A DNA stretch of 64,000 bases, taken from the NCBI GenBank assembly GCA_965644315.1, contig CBFFRQ010000018.1, positions 496,001 to 560,000 on the forward strand, in the 5' to 3' direction. The position numbers were made by a program, and so were the translations under genes. Below are positions 21,925 through 33,500 of the stretch, piece by piece. The notes beneath the pieces are model-generated. The model was not told the origin of the DNA and searched no databases. It saw nothing but the letters and a program-made list of their open reading frames with translations. The stretch comes from Caecitellus pseudoparvulus (lineage: Eukaryota; Bigyra: Bicosoecida). The number at the start of each line of letters is the position of its first letter. The stretch's first letter is position 1.

Positions 21925-23635
21925 TTAGTCACGCGTGGCGTCCCCCCCTCCTCGGCCTACTGCGAAGGCAGCCAGGCGCCTGTGGGCTTCTTGCAGCTGG
22001 GAGTTGTCCTTGGCAAAGCTGAATCTGGCATATGCCTTGCTCGCGTGGGCCGTGGCAGGGGAGTGGAAGGCTGAAGGGGGGATGGCCACGACCCCCGCCT
22101 CGTGCGCGAGGAATCGACAGGCCGCCCAATCCGCGGTCATGCCTCCAGGATTCGCAGGTGACGGGGGGGAGAAGTACGTGTCAGGGGTGCCCAGGCGTGA
22201 GATGTCCCCCATGACGAAAATGCCCCCGTCGGGCAGTACCGGGCAAATGCCGCCTGCACGCAAGGCATCACACAGCAGCTGTCGTTTGAACTCGTACTGT
22301 GCCCGGATGTGGTGCATGTACGTGTACGGGCCCAACGCCGCCTCGTCGTGGGTGAGGTGGGTGGGAGTGCCTCCGCTCCACGTGTCCGGGATGGCGTCGC
22401 CGTCCTCGTCGGGGTCATACGCCTGCCGTGCAGCAGCCAGCGCACTTGCCGCAGCAGCCTGCGCGGGCGTGGAGACGCAGAAGTGGATCCACTGGTTCAG
22501 CGCCTGGATACGGGAGATGAGAGGCGCATCGCCGTAGGCCCAGCCCACCTTCCATCCCGTCGCCACGAGGCTCTTGCCTGCAGAGGACACCGTCAGTGTG
22601 CGCTCCCACATGCCAGGCAGAGCGGCCAGGCGGCAGTGGTGCACTTGGGGGATCCCTGAGGCGTCTGGGACGAAATCAGGCTGTGGAGTTGTCGATAGAG
22701 ACGCCGCACTGGGTGTTGGCGAGTCCGCCGTGGATGCTGCGCAGCCGGGTGCCTGGACACGGTCCCGGCGCAGGATGTGGTGTTCGTACACCTCATCCAC
22801 CACCACCACGGCATGTGGGTGCTCTCGCACCACTGCCGCGATACCCTCCAGTTCAGCCGGGGTGAACATCTTTCCTGTCGGGTTGTGGGGCGTGTTCAGC
22901 ATCACCACGGCTGTGCGTGGGCCCATCGCCGCGCGCAGGTCCGTCGGATCCAGCGTAAACCTGCAAGCAGCTGTCCTGCCTGGGCCTCCTGAGGGATCCA
23001 CTTCGGCGTCTGCCCCGCAGCTGCTGTGGGGCTTCAGAGGCACTGGCACCACGGTCCCGCCCGCCAGCCGCACTTGGGCTGCGTAGATGTCAAATGCCGG
23101 CTCAATCACCACCACTTCGTCGCCTGGGGACACGAAAGCCTGCATCGCCGCGAACAGCGCCTGTGAAGCCCCGACAGTCACCACGACGTTCTTCTCGGCA
23201 TCTAGCTGTGGGGCACTGCCGCGCTGCGCCTTCAGAAGGGTGCTGTATTCCTCAGCCAGGAGCTGCACCAAGGGCATGGAGCCAGCGGACCGAGTGTACT
23301 GATTCGCCCCTCCATCCACTGCAGCCTTCAGCGCGCGGCGAGCAAAGTGCGGCGTGTTCCAGTCAGGAAAGCCTTGGCCCAAATTCACCGCTGCGTGGGT
23401 GTGGAAAATTCCCAGTGTGAGGCCAAGTATGGCTACCTGTGCATGCAGGCTGCGGAAATCACTTCTCACCTCCCAGCGACACGGCCAACGGCGTCATTTC
23501 AGCCCAGACTGTTGGGTGTTGAACACTCGCCACACGTTCATTGGGGAGCAAGTGAAAGGCTCTTCGGGGATTTCTTACGAGAGCGTGCCTTGCGCCGGCC
23601 CCTCTCGCCCACTGCTGCGCCAGGGCGTTTGCCAT
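21925..23635 (-). CDS. Kynurenine aminotransferase / glutamine transaminase K-like enzyme (PLP, fold type I)
   Basis: Exon 1 is 23635-23470 and exon 2 is 23390-21925 (79-base intron, donor GTGAGA), about 543 residues. The splice joins WAEMTPLAVSLG to AVNLGQGFPDW, the conserved start of this aminotransferase group. Other marks are NQYTRSAGSMPLVQLLAEEY, VTVGASQALFAAMQAFV, NTPHNPTGK, VVVDEVYEH, and the PLP lysine in SSAGKSLVATGWKVGW (about residue 328). Family members transaminate kynurenine or glutamine, or act as cysteine-S-conjugate lyases. A Ser/Pro/Thr-rich insert of about 45 residues follows DEVYEH, just before the lysine loop. The first 45 residues are Arg/Ala-rich without acids and could be a mitochondrial presequence, though the first-exon start is uncertain: an upstream splice at GTAAGA, 70 bases before WAEM, is also possible. 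Confidence 0.9.
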
Positions 23636-24040
23636 GTGGTCTCCAACCGGAGCCGTGCCCTTCAACGAGCAAACAGGAGGAACTTGGCCGACTTTCGGAG
23701 TTCAAAGCGAAAGATCACCTTCATGTGGGGCTTCTGTGTGAGAGGGGTCGCGTAAATTGCTGAAAATGAGCGTTTTTCCTTGCAGTTCTCGTGAAGTGCG
23801 CCTGGTCTTGAGATCTAGTCTCTCACCCATGAGGTTTTCGGCGGTCACGTCAGCAGATCCCCTTGTGTGGGGCGCCAGGTGCCAAAGTACTCACATTCTA
23901 ACCACCACGAGGTACCCCCCTCCCCCACACGAAATCCCTCATGGCCACTCCTTGGGCGTAGCTTGCGTTCGTGTTGAGAAAAGGCCGGATCAGCGCCCTG
24001 AGCTTGGCGTGCTGGACAGACCAGTGCGGCGAAGTTGGGC
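23636..24040. promoter_or_regulatory. Shared divergent promoter region, aminotransferase / thioredoxin-like gene
   Basis: This 405-base stretch between outward-facing starts is lower in GC than the coding sequence. I see no recognisable element beyond short pyrimidine tracts. Confidence 0.45.
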
Positions 24041-25720
24041 ATGGGAATGAAAGGGAAGAACTATGGCGGACGCAGTGTGCCAGCGACAGGTAAAGCTGAC
24101 CAAGCTCAGTCATCCATGGACACTGGTAAACTGGTGCAGGTCCTGCTTGGTTGCGTTGTAGGAGTGCTGGTGCTTTACGTGAGGAGGCAATTTCCGCGCC
24201 GGGTCGCCTCGGTTTGACAGCTTGCCGCCTTCCCTGTGACTGCAGGTTGGCGCCACCCTCTTCAAAGGAAACAGCTTGGTTCAGGTGGATCACGCAGATG
24301 CAGGCTCCATGAAGGAGCTGTTCTTTGGAGGCCAGCCACACGTGGTCCTCTGCCACTCCAACCGGGCGGATGAGCAAAGTGTGTGCCGCTGTCCCCGCGA
24401 GCCCGCTGCGCGCACCAGGCAAGTCCCTCCCCTCACGCAGGCATCATCGACCGCCTCGTGCAAGCCAGTGTCGTGCTGGAGTCGCAGGCAGGCGGGGGCG
24501 TGCTGGTGCGGGGCGTGAATTGCTCCGCGCCCATGTCCTCTGGCCGCTCCATTCTGCAGCGCTGGGCAGCAGAGCTGACGCGCGGCGGCCGCAAGCCTCG
24601 CATCCCCTCTCCCCTCGCCTTCACTGTCTCGAACGGAGAAGCCCCAAAGCTCATCCCACCCAAGCTCTTGAAGGGCACCTCGAAGCACGGCGAGGGAAGT
24701 GGAAGCAGCACTCTGCCCACAGATGTGAAGGCGCTCATCCAGCACGTGAGCTCTGCGACCAAGCCCAGGAGCGTGCAGCGCTTGAAGAAGCCTGATGCCC
24801 TGTCCCAGTGCATGGCCAACGCTCGCATCTGTGCCGTGCTCATGTACTCCCTGCCCTTGCCGCCCACAAGCACGAAGAACATCTTCACGAAGGGCTTAGA
24901 CGCTTCCCTGGCGCTGAAGTCCTTCCGAGGGGAGCGCCGAGATGTGCAGCTAGGCATCATGAACTCCACCAAGCACCGTGTTGCAGGGGCGCCCCCAGGC
25001 CTTCAGCAGCTGCTCCCGGCTGGCCTTGGGAAGCGAAGTGTGGCAGCGAGTGACGCTGTTGGCACGTTAGTGGTGCTGCGGTCGATGAGCACGCCAGCCT
25101 GCACAGGCAGCGATCCGCCTGGCAAGGGCGCCGGGCAGGGGCGACACTTGGCCACAGTGGTACCCTTTCAAGGAGAGTTGACGTCGGGGGTGCTGCGGAG
25201 TGCTCTGGCGCAGGCGGAGGACGACGCCAGCGTAGCCAGCAAAGCGTCGTGCACTGACCCAACCGCGGAGAGTCCTGCAGTGGGCTACCCCCCGGCCCTC
25301 ACGAAGGATCAGGGCCCTTTGATGGTCGAGGGCCTCATTGGAGCTGCGTCAGTCCGCGTGCGGCGACAGAGCCTGGTGTTGCAGCCGCAGCGAAGCAAGG
25401 CGCGTGCCCGTCGGAGGCGAAAGGAGCAGCAGGCACAGCAGGAGCGGGCAGGCACGACGCCGCCAACACAACCCACGCAAACACCAGCAGCACCAGTGGA
25501 TGCGACGGCATCGGCGCCCCAGCCGCAGGACAAGGACGCTGAAGAGGCAGCGAGGCGAGAGGCAGCTGTCCGTGCACGCATGGAAGCAGAGGCTGCCGAC
25601 TTCCTGCCCCAGGCCGTGGAGGAGGAAGAGCAAGCGGAAGGCATGGAGGCACTGGACGATGCAGATGCCGAGGAGTTGCTGTTCGAAGACGACGAGGAAG
25701 ACGAAGAAATCGAGTTGTAG
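24041..25720 (+). CDS. Single-pass membrane protein with a possible degenerate thioredoxin-like domain
   Basis: Exons 24041-24178, 24246-24378 and 24441-25720 give 516 residues; introns are 67 and 62 bases. After about 30 residues comes one hydrophobic helix (LVQVLLGCVVGVLVLYVGATLF) acting as a signal anchor. The segment PHVVLCHSNRADEQSIIDRLVQ, then GGGVLVRGVNCSAPMSSGRSILQR, has the strand-helix pattern of a thioredoxin fold without a CxxC site, so the assignment is tentative. Lys/Pro-rich regions follow, then a basic RSKARARRRRKEQQAQQ stretch, a Glu/Ala-rich helix and a very acidic C-terminus. I do not recognise a named family. Convergent with the DZIP1-like gene, with 15 bases between stops. 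Confidence 0.7.
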
Positions 25721-25735
25721 CGCTCGACACTGCAT

Positions 25736-28700
25736 TCACTCGCTGGGGCGGGTGCCCGCCTGCTCTCCAGCTGCGCTCAGCGTGGACACGGTGGCGAAGG
25801 AAGCCTCCACATCCTGCCCCGCATCCTCGTCCAGCTCCTCCTCCTCCAGATCACTCAATTCATCGCTGAGCTGCGCGACACCACGCATGCGCCGAGTCGG
25901 CTGGGCTGCCCCGGAGCTGCTCTCCGCAGCCGGCCCTGGCGCAGCGGCCTCGCCCCCCACCTCTTCCACAATGTCCTCCTCGCCGCTGCCATCCCCGTCT
26001 TCGTGCAGCCCCCTGGATTGTGCCCGCCGACCCATTGGTTGCACGCTGTCCTCATCTGACGTGCCGCTGGAGGCAGCAGGCGAGCCTGAGCCACCCTCGG
26101 CTGGCTTGCTGCTTGCTGTGGAGGGTCGAGGACTTGCACGCAGCGCGCTGTACTCATCCGCACTGCTCTCTGAGGCGACTCGTGACGCACTGACAGGCTG
26201 GGACGCACCTGGCACCGCAGGTGCAGGCGCGGGCGCGGGCGCGGGCGCGGGGGAGTCTAGCCTCGCCCTCTCGCCCTCCAGTGGGTGCACGCACTCCAGG
26301 GGCAGGCCTGCGTCAAAGTCGCCGTCGTCATACTTGACGTCGATGGCCCAGCCGCCAGGCATGCTTGTATCCCGCGCGACTGCCCCGACCACACCTGCAT
26401 ACCAGTACTCTGCGGGGTCGCCATGAAACTGTGCTTCCACAGGCGCGCCCACAGCCAGCCATGCAGGCGGAGTTGCGACTTGCGCAGGGGGTGGCGCAGG
26501 GGCGGGTGCAGGGGCATCTCCAAAGGAGAACTCATCTCCATGCACGGGATGCTGTGATGCTTCCTCGGGCACTGTCCGAGGCACACTGCCCGAGGCCGCA
26601 GCCGCCGCGCCTGCGGAGCTGGCGATGGGTGGGTGGGTGAAGCTGTCTTCGTCCAAGTCTGAACGAGCCGACGTCCCGCCACCCGCAAAGGAGCCGTCCA
26701 CACTGGGCGGCACGGAGCCCAGAGAGTCCACTGTTGTGTCTGCGCCGATGCCGAAGGGATCGTGCCCGCCATCCAGGGCCGTGCGCCAGACGCTGTCTTG
26801 CCACACGCCACGCCACCAATGCACAACCAAGTCCACACCTCTCGCGTCAAGCAGCAAGCCTGCATCAGGAGAAGGCGTGAGTCCCGCTGCCGCCAAGCGG
26901 GCTCTGACGAGTTTCTCAGCTTCCACCTTTGCCTGCTGGCTGGAGGCGGCGTCTGGGAGGGCTGCCCGGGACACAAACCTTTCCCCTTCACGCCCTGCCC
27001 GGGCGTACTTGCACAGCCGCAAGGGTTTTGGCGCCTGGCTGAGGGAGGCCACCATGCTTTCAAAGTCGCTGGGTGACAACACGTCGGGCTCATCTCGCTG
27101 GCCAGAGAAGACGTCCCGCGCTTTTGCATGGGCCCATGCCCGCCACCACGGGTCCAGGCCGTTCAGGGCAGGGGCAGACTCGGTGGGGTGCGGCAAGCCA
27201 AAGGGGAGAGAGGCAGTGTGGGCGAGCTCGTCCACTGCATCCAGCAAGGCATGGGTCGTGATGTCCAGCTGACTCTGTATCTCCTCCTCTGTGTGTGCAA
27301 AGGCGGCGCCGAGAGGCGGCGCGATGCCCGGTGCCTGCGTCGAGAACGGTGGGTGGGGTGTGTGGACTCCGAGAGCCATCTCAGCGGCAGCCGCCGCTGC
27401 GGCACTCGTGCCCCCCCTTCCCCGTGCAAAACGCTGCACTGTGCCGTGCTCCAGCAGCGCATGCACGTCCTTCGGAGCCGCCCAGCCGGGGGGCACGACG
27501 CCGCTCGCGGCACACCACGCCAGGACGGCGGCCTGGTGTCCAGCGGCATTGCGCAAGGCAAGGCTGGATGCGTCAAGCATGTCATCCTCGATGTCGTCCA
27601 TGGCATCCAGCACCGCCTGCGGCAGCCCAGAGCCGGAGGGGGCTCCCCTGCCACGACCCTGCGACTCTTGGGGTTGTGACTTCGCCCTGGCCAGGGCCCG
27701 GGCGGCGCCTGCCATACCCCCCTCATGCAGGGCAGGGGCCAGGAGAACTACGGGACTCCATTCGAACGCCTTGACCTGCGCCAGCGTGGCGCTGCCGTTC
27801 ACATACAAGCTGGTGGCGGGGTCCACCACGCCTGCATCTGGAGGCATCGTCCAACTAGCTAGCCCACCAGGGTGGTCCAGCCCGGGTGGGGCGTCGGGTC
27901 CCTCCACGAGGCGGGGCCACATCCATGGGCCCAGCGGGCTGGTGCTGTGCGGGGCGTCTGGAATGCCGGCCTGGTTCCCACCCCGGCGACTCTCAGGCAC
28001 CCACATGCCCCACGCTTCCCCCCACACCCCGGCCGCGGCCCTCACATCCCCCACAACGGACACCATAGAGGAGCATGGGGTGGGGGCGGGTGGCTGACCC
28101 TCAGGCACGGCAGCCGCCTCCACTGGCACACCCCCAAGACCAGAGTCTTCCAGGGACAGCAGCGGCGGGACTGGGGCACTCAGCAAGCCGGGCCCTGCTG
28201 CCTGCCTCACAGACGCAGGGGCTCCAGGGCAAGCCATGTCCCACAGTGCCGGCGGCACATCCCCCAGCAGGCCACAGGCAGCCACAGCGTCCTTCAGGTC
28301 CCGCACCCGCCAGGACCGACTGGCACGCAGGGGCACCATGAGCGCTGCACTTGGCAGCAGATCGGGGGCTTGGGCGCCCTGACGCCTCGAACGGGACTGC
28401 CCGTCCCCAGTCCGCACGAGGCAGGTGCTGGCGTGCTCTGACCGGGGCCCCCGCCGGCCTCCCAGAGGCACGGCGACAGCCCACAGGCGATCGAAGACGG
28501 CGTGTTGGTGCAGCAAGGTGCCGGGCGGCAAGGCCACCTCCACCATGACGGTCCACTCGGCGGGGGCTCGCACCCGCACAGCGCCGCCCTCCACCTCCAC
28601 CTGCGTCTCGGCTGGCAACAGGGGTCCCCAAGCTTCGGCAGCCGCGTCCCCCACGTCACCTCGAAGCTGGCGCAGGGTCTGTTGGGCAGTCTGCTGCAAC

Positions 28701-28956
28701 TCTCGCATGGATATGATACGCTTGCGGGCAGCATCCAGGGCTGCACCCGCCGGCGTTCCGACGGGTGGCAGGGAGGAAGCAGGCGCCGCTTCGGCAGCAG
28801 CAGCCACTGCCGCCCACGGGTCAGCGTCTTCCACCCACTGCGCAGCGCGCTGCAGAGACACATAGCCCCAGCCGCCAGCCCACCTGTACGCCTCGTGGGC
28901 TGGCGGCAGTTCTTGCCAGTGCCCGGTGAGCACGAATGGCCCTCCAGGGCCGGCGG

Positions 28957-28987
<31 letters not shown>

Positions 28988-30434
28988 AGCTGGCGCTGGC
29001 GCTGGTGCTGGGGCAGGTGTGGGTGCCCTGATGAGCCCCCGCAGCTCGTCCAGCTGTGCCTGCAAAGCCAGCAGTCGGCTGTCATCCTGCTGTGGCAGCG
29101 GGTCAGTCTGCACCTCTGCAGGGGCTGTGAGCTCATCCCCAAGTATGGCACCTGCACCGGATCCCGGCTCATCGCGCGGCCACCGGCCCTTCAAGGCGGC
29201 GATTTCTGCCCTCGCAGCGGCCAGCTGAGCATTCAGCTCTTGCACAGTCTTGCGCAGGAGGTCCAGGGCGTCCGCGCTTGCCCTGTGCGCTGCCTCGAGC
29301 CGCTCGTCACGCTGGGACAGCAACAGGTCCTGTCGCTGCTGAGCCAAGTCCAGCGCTGCCATCTTCTCCGCCAGCTGCACGGTGAGAGCGTTAACCTGGC
29401 GCTGCAACTCAGCGTTGGCGGCCATGAGCTCTGCTATTCTGACCTGCCAGGCAGATGTGTCTGCGGCAGGCCCGGGAGACGTCACAGACAGCTGGGCATT
29501 TAGGGACGCTACCTGGCCTCGCAGGGCATCCAGCTGGGCACGGAGGTCCCGTATGGTCTCTCTCGCGGCTGCAAGCTCCGCATCATTGTCAGGGCGACTG
29601 TTGCGTGCTTGCTCGGCGGCTGCGAGCGCTGCGGCCAGCTGTGCACGAAGGTCTGCAAGCTGCGCCCGCAGGCTGTCAATCTCGTCCTGCCGCCGCATGG
29701 ACTGATTTCGGTAGGCCTCTGCATCAGCTTGAGCGCGCCTGAGCGCCTCCCGCAAGCGCTCCATGCCGTCCACGTCGGACGGCGGCGCCGGTGCCGGCGC
29801 TGGCTCTGGTGCTGGCGCCGCTGCTTGCAAGTGGGAGATCAAGCGCTCATACCCGGAAATGGTCACGCCCTGCTTTCTTGTCTCCTCTTTCAGTGCGGCA
29901 ATGCGGGCTTTCTCTTTTTCGATGTCACGCCTTGTTCTAGCAATGGCTTCCTTCGATGTCGCCAGCTGCCGGTCAAGCGCCTGCACATGCCTGACCTGCG
30001 TCCCTTGCACGTGCATCATGTACTCCACCGTCAACTGGCTGTACTGAAACAGGTGCACCAGCTGTGGATCAGGTATACCATCGGCATCCTCTGCTCTGAC
30101 CTGTATCGACACGCCAGCACATCGGTGCGGTGGCCATGTGCTTGCTAACGGTAGCGTTGCGTGCGAAACGCCACGACGGCCTGCTCACCTTGCCGAACAC
30201 GATGCTTCTGAGGTGCCCCTGCAGCGCCCCATGGTCGCTTTTCAATATAATGGCTCCCACATCAACTTGCGCCAAGGATCCCAGCGCAAGGCGTCCTTTT
30301 CGGGGCTGAAAACGGTACACTCGAGGAGTGGTCTGTGTCGCTGGCGCTGAGGCTTGCACTGTGAGGGATGCCCGGCCATCCTTCCCGTGCGCAGCCAAAC
30401 TTCGGCGCCCTGCGGACTCCAGCACGTGTGCCAT
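25736..30434 (-). CDS. DZIP1/Iguana-like coiled-coil ciliary protein with C-terminal Tudor-like domain
   Basis: Exon 1 is 30434-30189 and exon 2 is 30100-25736 (88-base intron, phase 0), about 1536 residues. The N-terminus matches the DZIP1 N-terminal domain: YRFQPRKGRLALGSLAQVDV, HGALQGHLRSIVFG, then LVHLFQYSQLTVEYMMHVQ. DZIP1 works at the basal body/transition zone in cilium formation, so its presence suggests a ciliated cell. A coiled coil runs to about residue 330. The C2H2 finger that normally follows the first coil is not visible; a Pro/Ala/Glu repeat sits there. A long, mostly disordered region rich in Ala, Pro, Gly and Trp follows. Residues about 1295-1360 (VGAPVEAQFHG..YWYAGVV..DVKYDDGDFD..PLECVHPL) resemble a Tudor/agenet barrel. 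The acidic C-terminus ends near ELSDLEEEELDED. Confidence 0.75.
26224..26252. repeat. GGGCGC microsatellite in coding sequence
   Basis: About four to five tandem GGGCGC-type units encode alternating Ala-Pro (APAPAPAP) in the C-terminal part of the DZIP1-like protein. The unit is six bases, so length change would keep frame. Confidence 0.8.
28957..29012. repeat. GGCTCT / GGCGCT hexanucleotide repeat in coding sequence
   Basis: Tandem hexamers, first GGCTCT and then GGAGCT/GGCGCT variants, encode a Pro-Glu then Pro-Ala run in the DZIP1-like protein. It is a coding microsatellite that can vary in length without frameshift. Confidence 0.85.
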
Positions 30435-30593
30435 GTCGAACAAGGGGTGGTGCAGCCCCGCCCACTTCGCCAGGTAGCTCACCCGGCAACAGGGGCACGT
30501 TGTCCCAATTCGGTTGGTGACGATGAATTGACTGGCGGCAACGCTTGTGCGAGACGGCAAGCAAAGGAAGCCGATCTGGCATGAAAGAATAGG

Positions 30594-33500
30594 TCAGGTG
30601 CAAGCAGGCTCTTTGAACAGTTGTAGGGGTGCTGGGAGGTCGCCCGTTTCGTTCACAGTTGCCACAGCGCCGGTGACTCCTTGCAGCAGCCTTGCTGGCC
30701 CGCAGACAAAGACCCCTGCCTTGTCACTTCGCCTGAGGAGTGGTGTGAATGTGCTGATGAGGAAGCTCTCCAAGCCGGGCCTACCAAGCTGCACGGTGGT
30801 TAGGCCCGGGTTGAAGCCAAGGAGCTGTGAAACCCACCGACGCCCGAACGAAGCACTGGCTGCGAGCTCCGGTACACGCGTGAGGCACAGGGTGATGGAG
30901 AGGGGAAAGTCAGAGGGCAAGTCCCACAGCAAAGCGTTGATGCAGCCTTTGAGCCAGTGCACTTGGTCATGTGAGCGAGTGAGCCAAAGCAAGTGGACGT
31001 GCCGGGTCTTGGGTACGTGCGTATTCCGCCATCGGGTCTGGCTTCGAGGGTGCCTGCCAATGTAGTCCTGGATGACAGCAAGCATAGGCGTGACCCCGAA
31101 CCCCCCTCCGACCAGCAGCACGACATCGCAAGCTTCCCATGCGGCGACTGGGCTTGAGAATGGTCCTCGAGCGACGATTGCCGGGTGTGCACCTGGGCGC
31201 AGAACTCGCCCTCGGAAGGCCTTCGTCCACGACCCCACGGCACAGACCGTGAACACCAAGTCTCGACATGCTGGCGAACTCATTATCGTGAAGGGGTGGA
31301 ACTCCACGTGGCTGATGCTGGGAGCCCCAAGCGACATGTAAGACCCGGCCTTGAACTGCATGCCTGGCGGGCGCCGGATGCGTACCTGCACGGCATTGCC
31401 AGAGACCAAGGTGGCGGACAAAGGAGCTTCAGCACCCCAGTGCATGTCAACAAATCCAATGATCTTGTCTGTAGCCAGCAAGGCGGCAGGCACAGCTAGC
31501 CACCAGGGTGCAGCTGGGGCGCTAATCAGGGCCTGGCATCCATGCAGCAGCAACGCTGGCAGCAGAACAATGTACACGGCATGGGATGATTGGAACGCTC
31601 GTCGAAACTTGGTTTTCACGTTCTCTGCTGCAGGAAGCGTCATGCAGGTGACTAGAGCACACAGCAGCACCCCGGTCAAGCCGACCTGCGTGTTGAGCAG
31701 GTAGGAATGCAGCGAGACGATGTCTGGCCCCACCCACGAGCTGTGCGCACTTGGTCGCATGAGGGCAGCCAAACTTCCGCTTTGAAAAAAGTTCAGCAGG
31801 TGTGCGCCGGCATGCAGCATTGCAGCTACGGCGAACGTGATGCCAAGTGCGACATGGTGTGACTGTAAGCTGTCCATGGTCCTGCTCAGCAAGGGCAAGT
31901 GTATCAACCTGCTGCGGAGAAGCTGGTTGTGGCCGAGAAGCAGCAGGCTCAACGCTTGCAACATGGCGCGAGCGGTGACTGGTGGAACGAGGCGGAGCAC
32001 AATCGTCACCTTGGACAAGCGGGGGTCAACGTCAGAACATAACGACAGCGCGCGTGCAGCTCCAACGACCAAGAATGAAGCGGCGATGCAAAGAGAGTCA
32101 GCGCCCAGCCGGCATCGATAGCAAGCTGGCAGTCGAAGGTCAGCCGGCAGTCGAAGGCATGTTGTTCGTTGAGCTTGCCGCTGGGTCATCTTGTGCTGCC
32201 TTGCCACGGGCCGTGCCAGCCAGCCACCCAAAGTGCAGGCATGGGGCAGGAACGCGCGCCCAAGGGAAGCTTGTAAGTCATAGCCGCTCTTCTCAGTAAT
32301 TGCACGGAAGAAATCCTTGAACTCCGTGGAGTTCAAGCATGCTGTGGTGAGTCCACCGTCCATGCTGCCCAGCTCCGCGGGAGCATCTTTGCAGAACGTG
32401 CTCATGGTAGCGTTGACTACGTGGGCGATGTCAGCTGCTGCAACACCCAGTTTGAGCTGCGACGCAGCACCCGTGAAGGCCGCTGCGAGTTCGTGAGCGC
32501 TGATCCTGCCGTCCTGGTTCGAGTCAAGCACCATAAACATGAGCGCAGCTTTGAGCTCAGGCCTCACTGTGCGCTGGGTGGAGAAACGCAGCAGTGTACA
32601 CCACGCTGCTGGACCTAGACGGGGACAGCCTGTTTTTGCTTGCCACCTGAGGCATACATCAAGCGCCACTTTGTCTGAGGGGACAGGGCGATCAGAGCAG
32701 AAGTCCTCGACAAATGCCGCAAAGTCCTGCTGCTCCGGGTCTGCACGGAGGCGTGAAAGACCTTCTGCATAGATGGGTGTGAAGGTGCCGCTCTGTACCT
32801 GGAGCGCTGCCCATGCCTTCTGCAGCAACGGCGAGTGACCGGCGAGGCCCACGAGCAACGCATGCCCAGCGGCGGACACGGCACTTGATCCCAGTGTGCG
32901 AGCCAAAGACTTGAACGCGTTGATGCCTTCCTCAAGCTCCTCCACTGGCATGTTCGGAAAGAGCACCGGTAGCGTCCGCTTGGCTTGCTGGTGCAGTTGC
33001 AGCGTTGCTCGTTCGACGGCTGCAGCTGCCTGCCTGGCAGCGCTGCGCGAAGGGAATGGCATCTGCGCTGTGCGTCTCATCAGTTGGGCTGCGATGACAG
33101 ACAAGTCTTCGCCTTGCCACATGAACACGCCCCCATTTTCAACTTTCAGCGCAAGGACATCCGTTTCGGGCTGCCAGGCGACTCCCCCCACGTCACTCGG
33201 CCAAGGGCACACCAGGCGAAGATCGCATGTGTTGCTGCCCATCACCAGCAGAGCACCGTGGCAAAGAAAGATGTCCAGTTCCTCTTCTCCTTTCATGCTG
33301 AAGGAGGGTTTGCAGTGCCTAGCCACGGCAAGCACCTTCGCTTGCCGCAAGCCGGGCACTTGGGAACGGATTGCAGATGGTAACGCTGCCATGGCTGAGC
33401 CAGGCGCGCCGTGTGCCAAACGCGGGCACCCAGACTGCTTGTTCTTCCCGCAGGACTTGGTTATAGCTGCCTGTTCGCCCGCTGAAAGCCGGGTTTGCTG

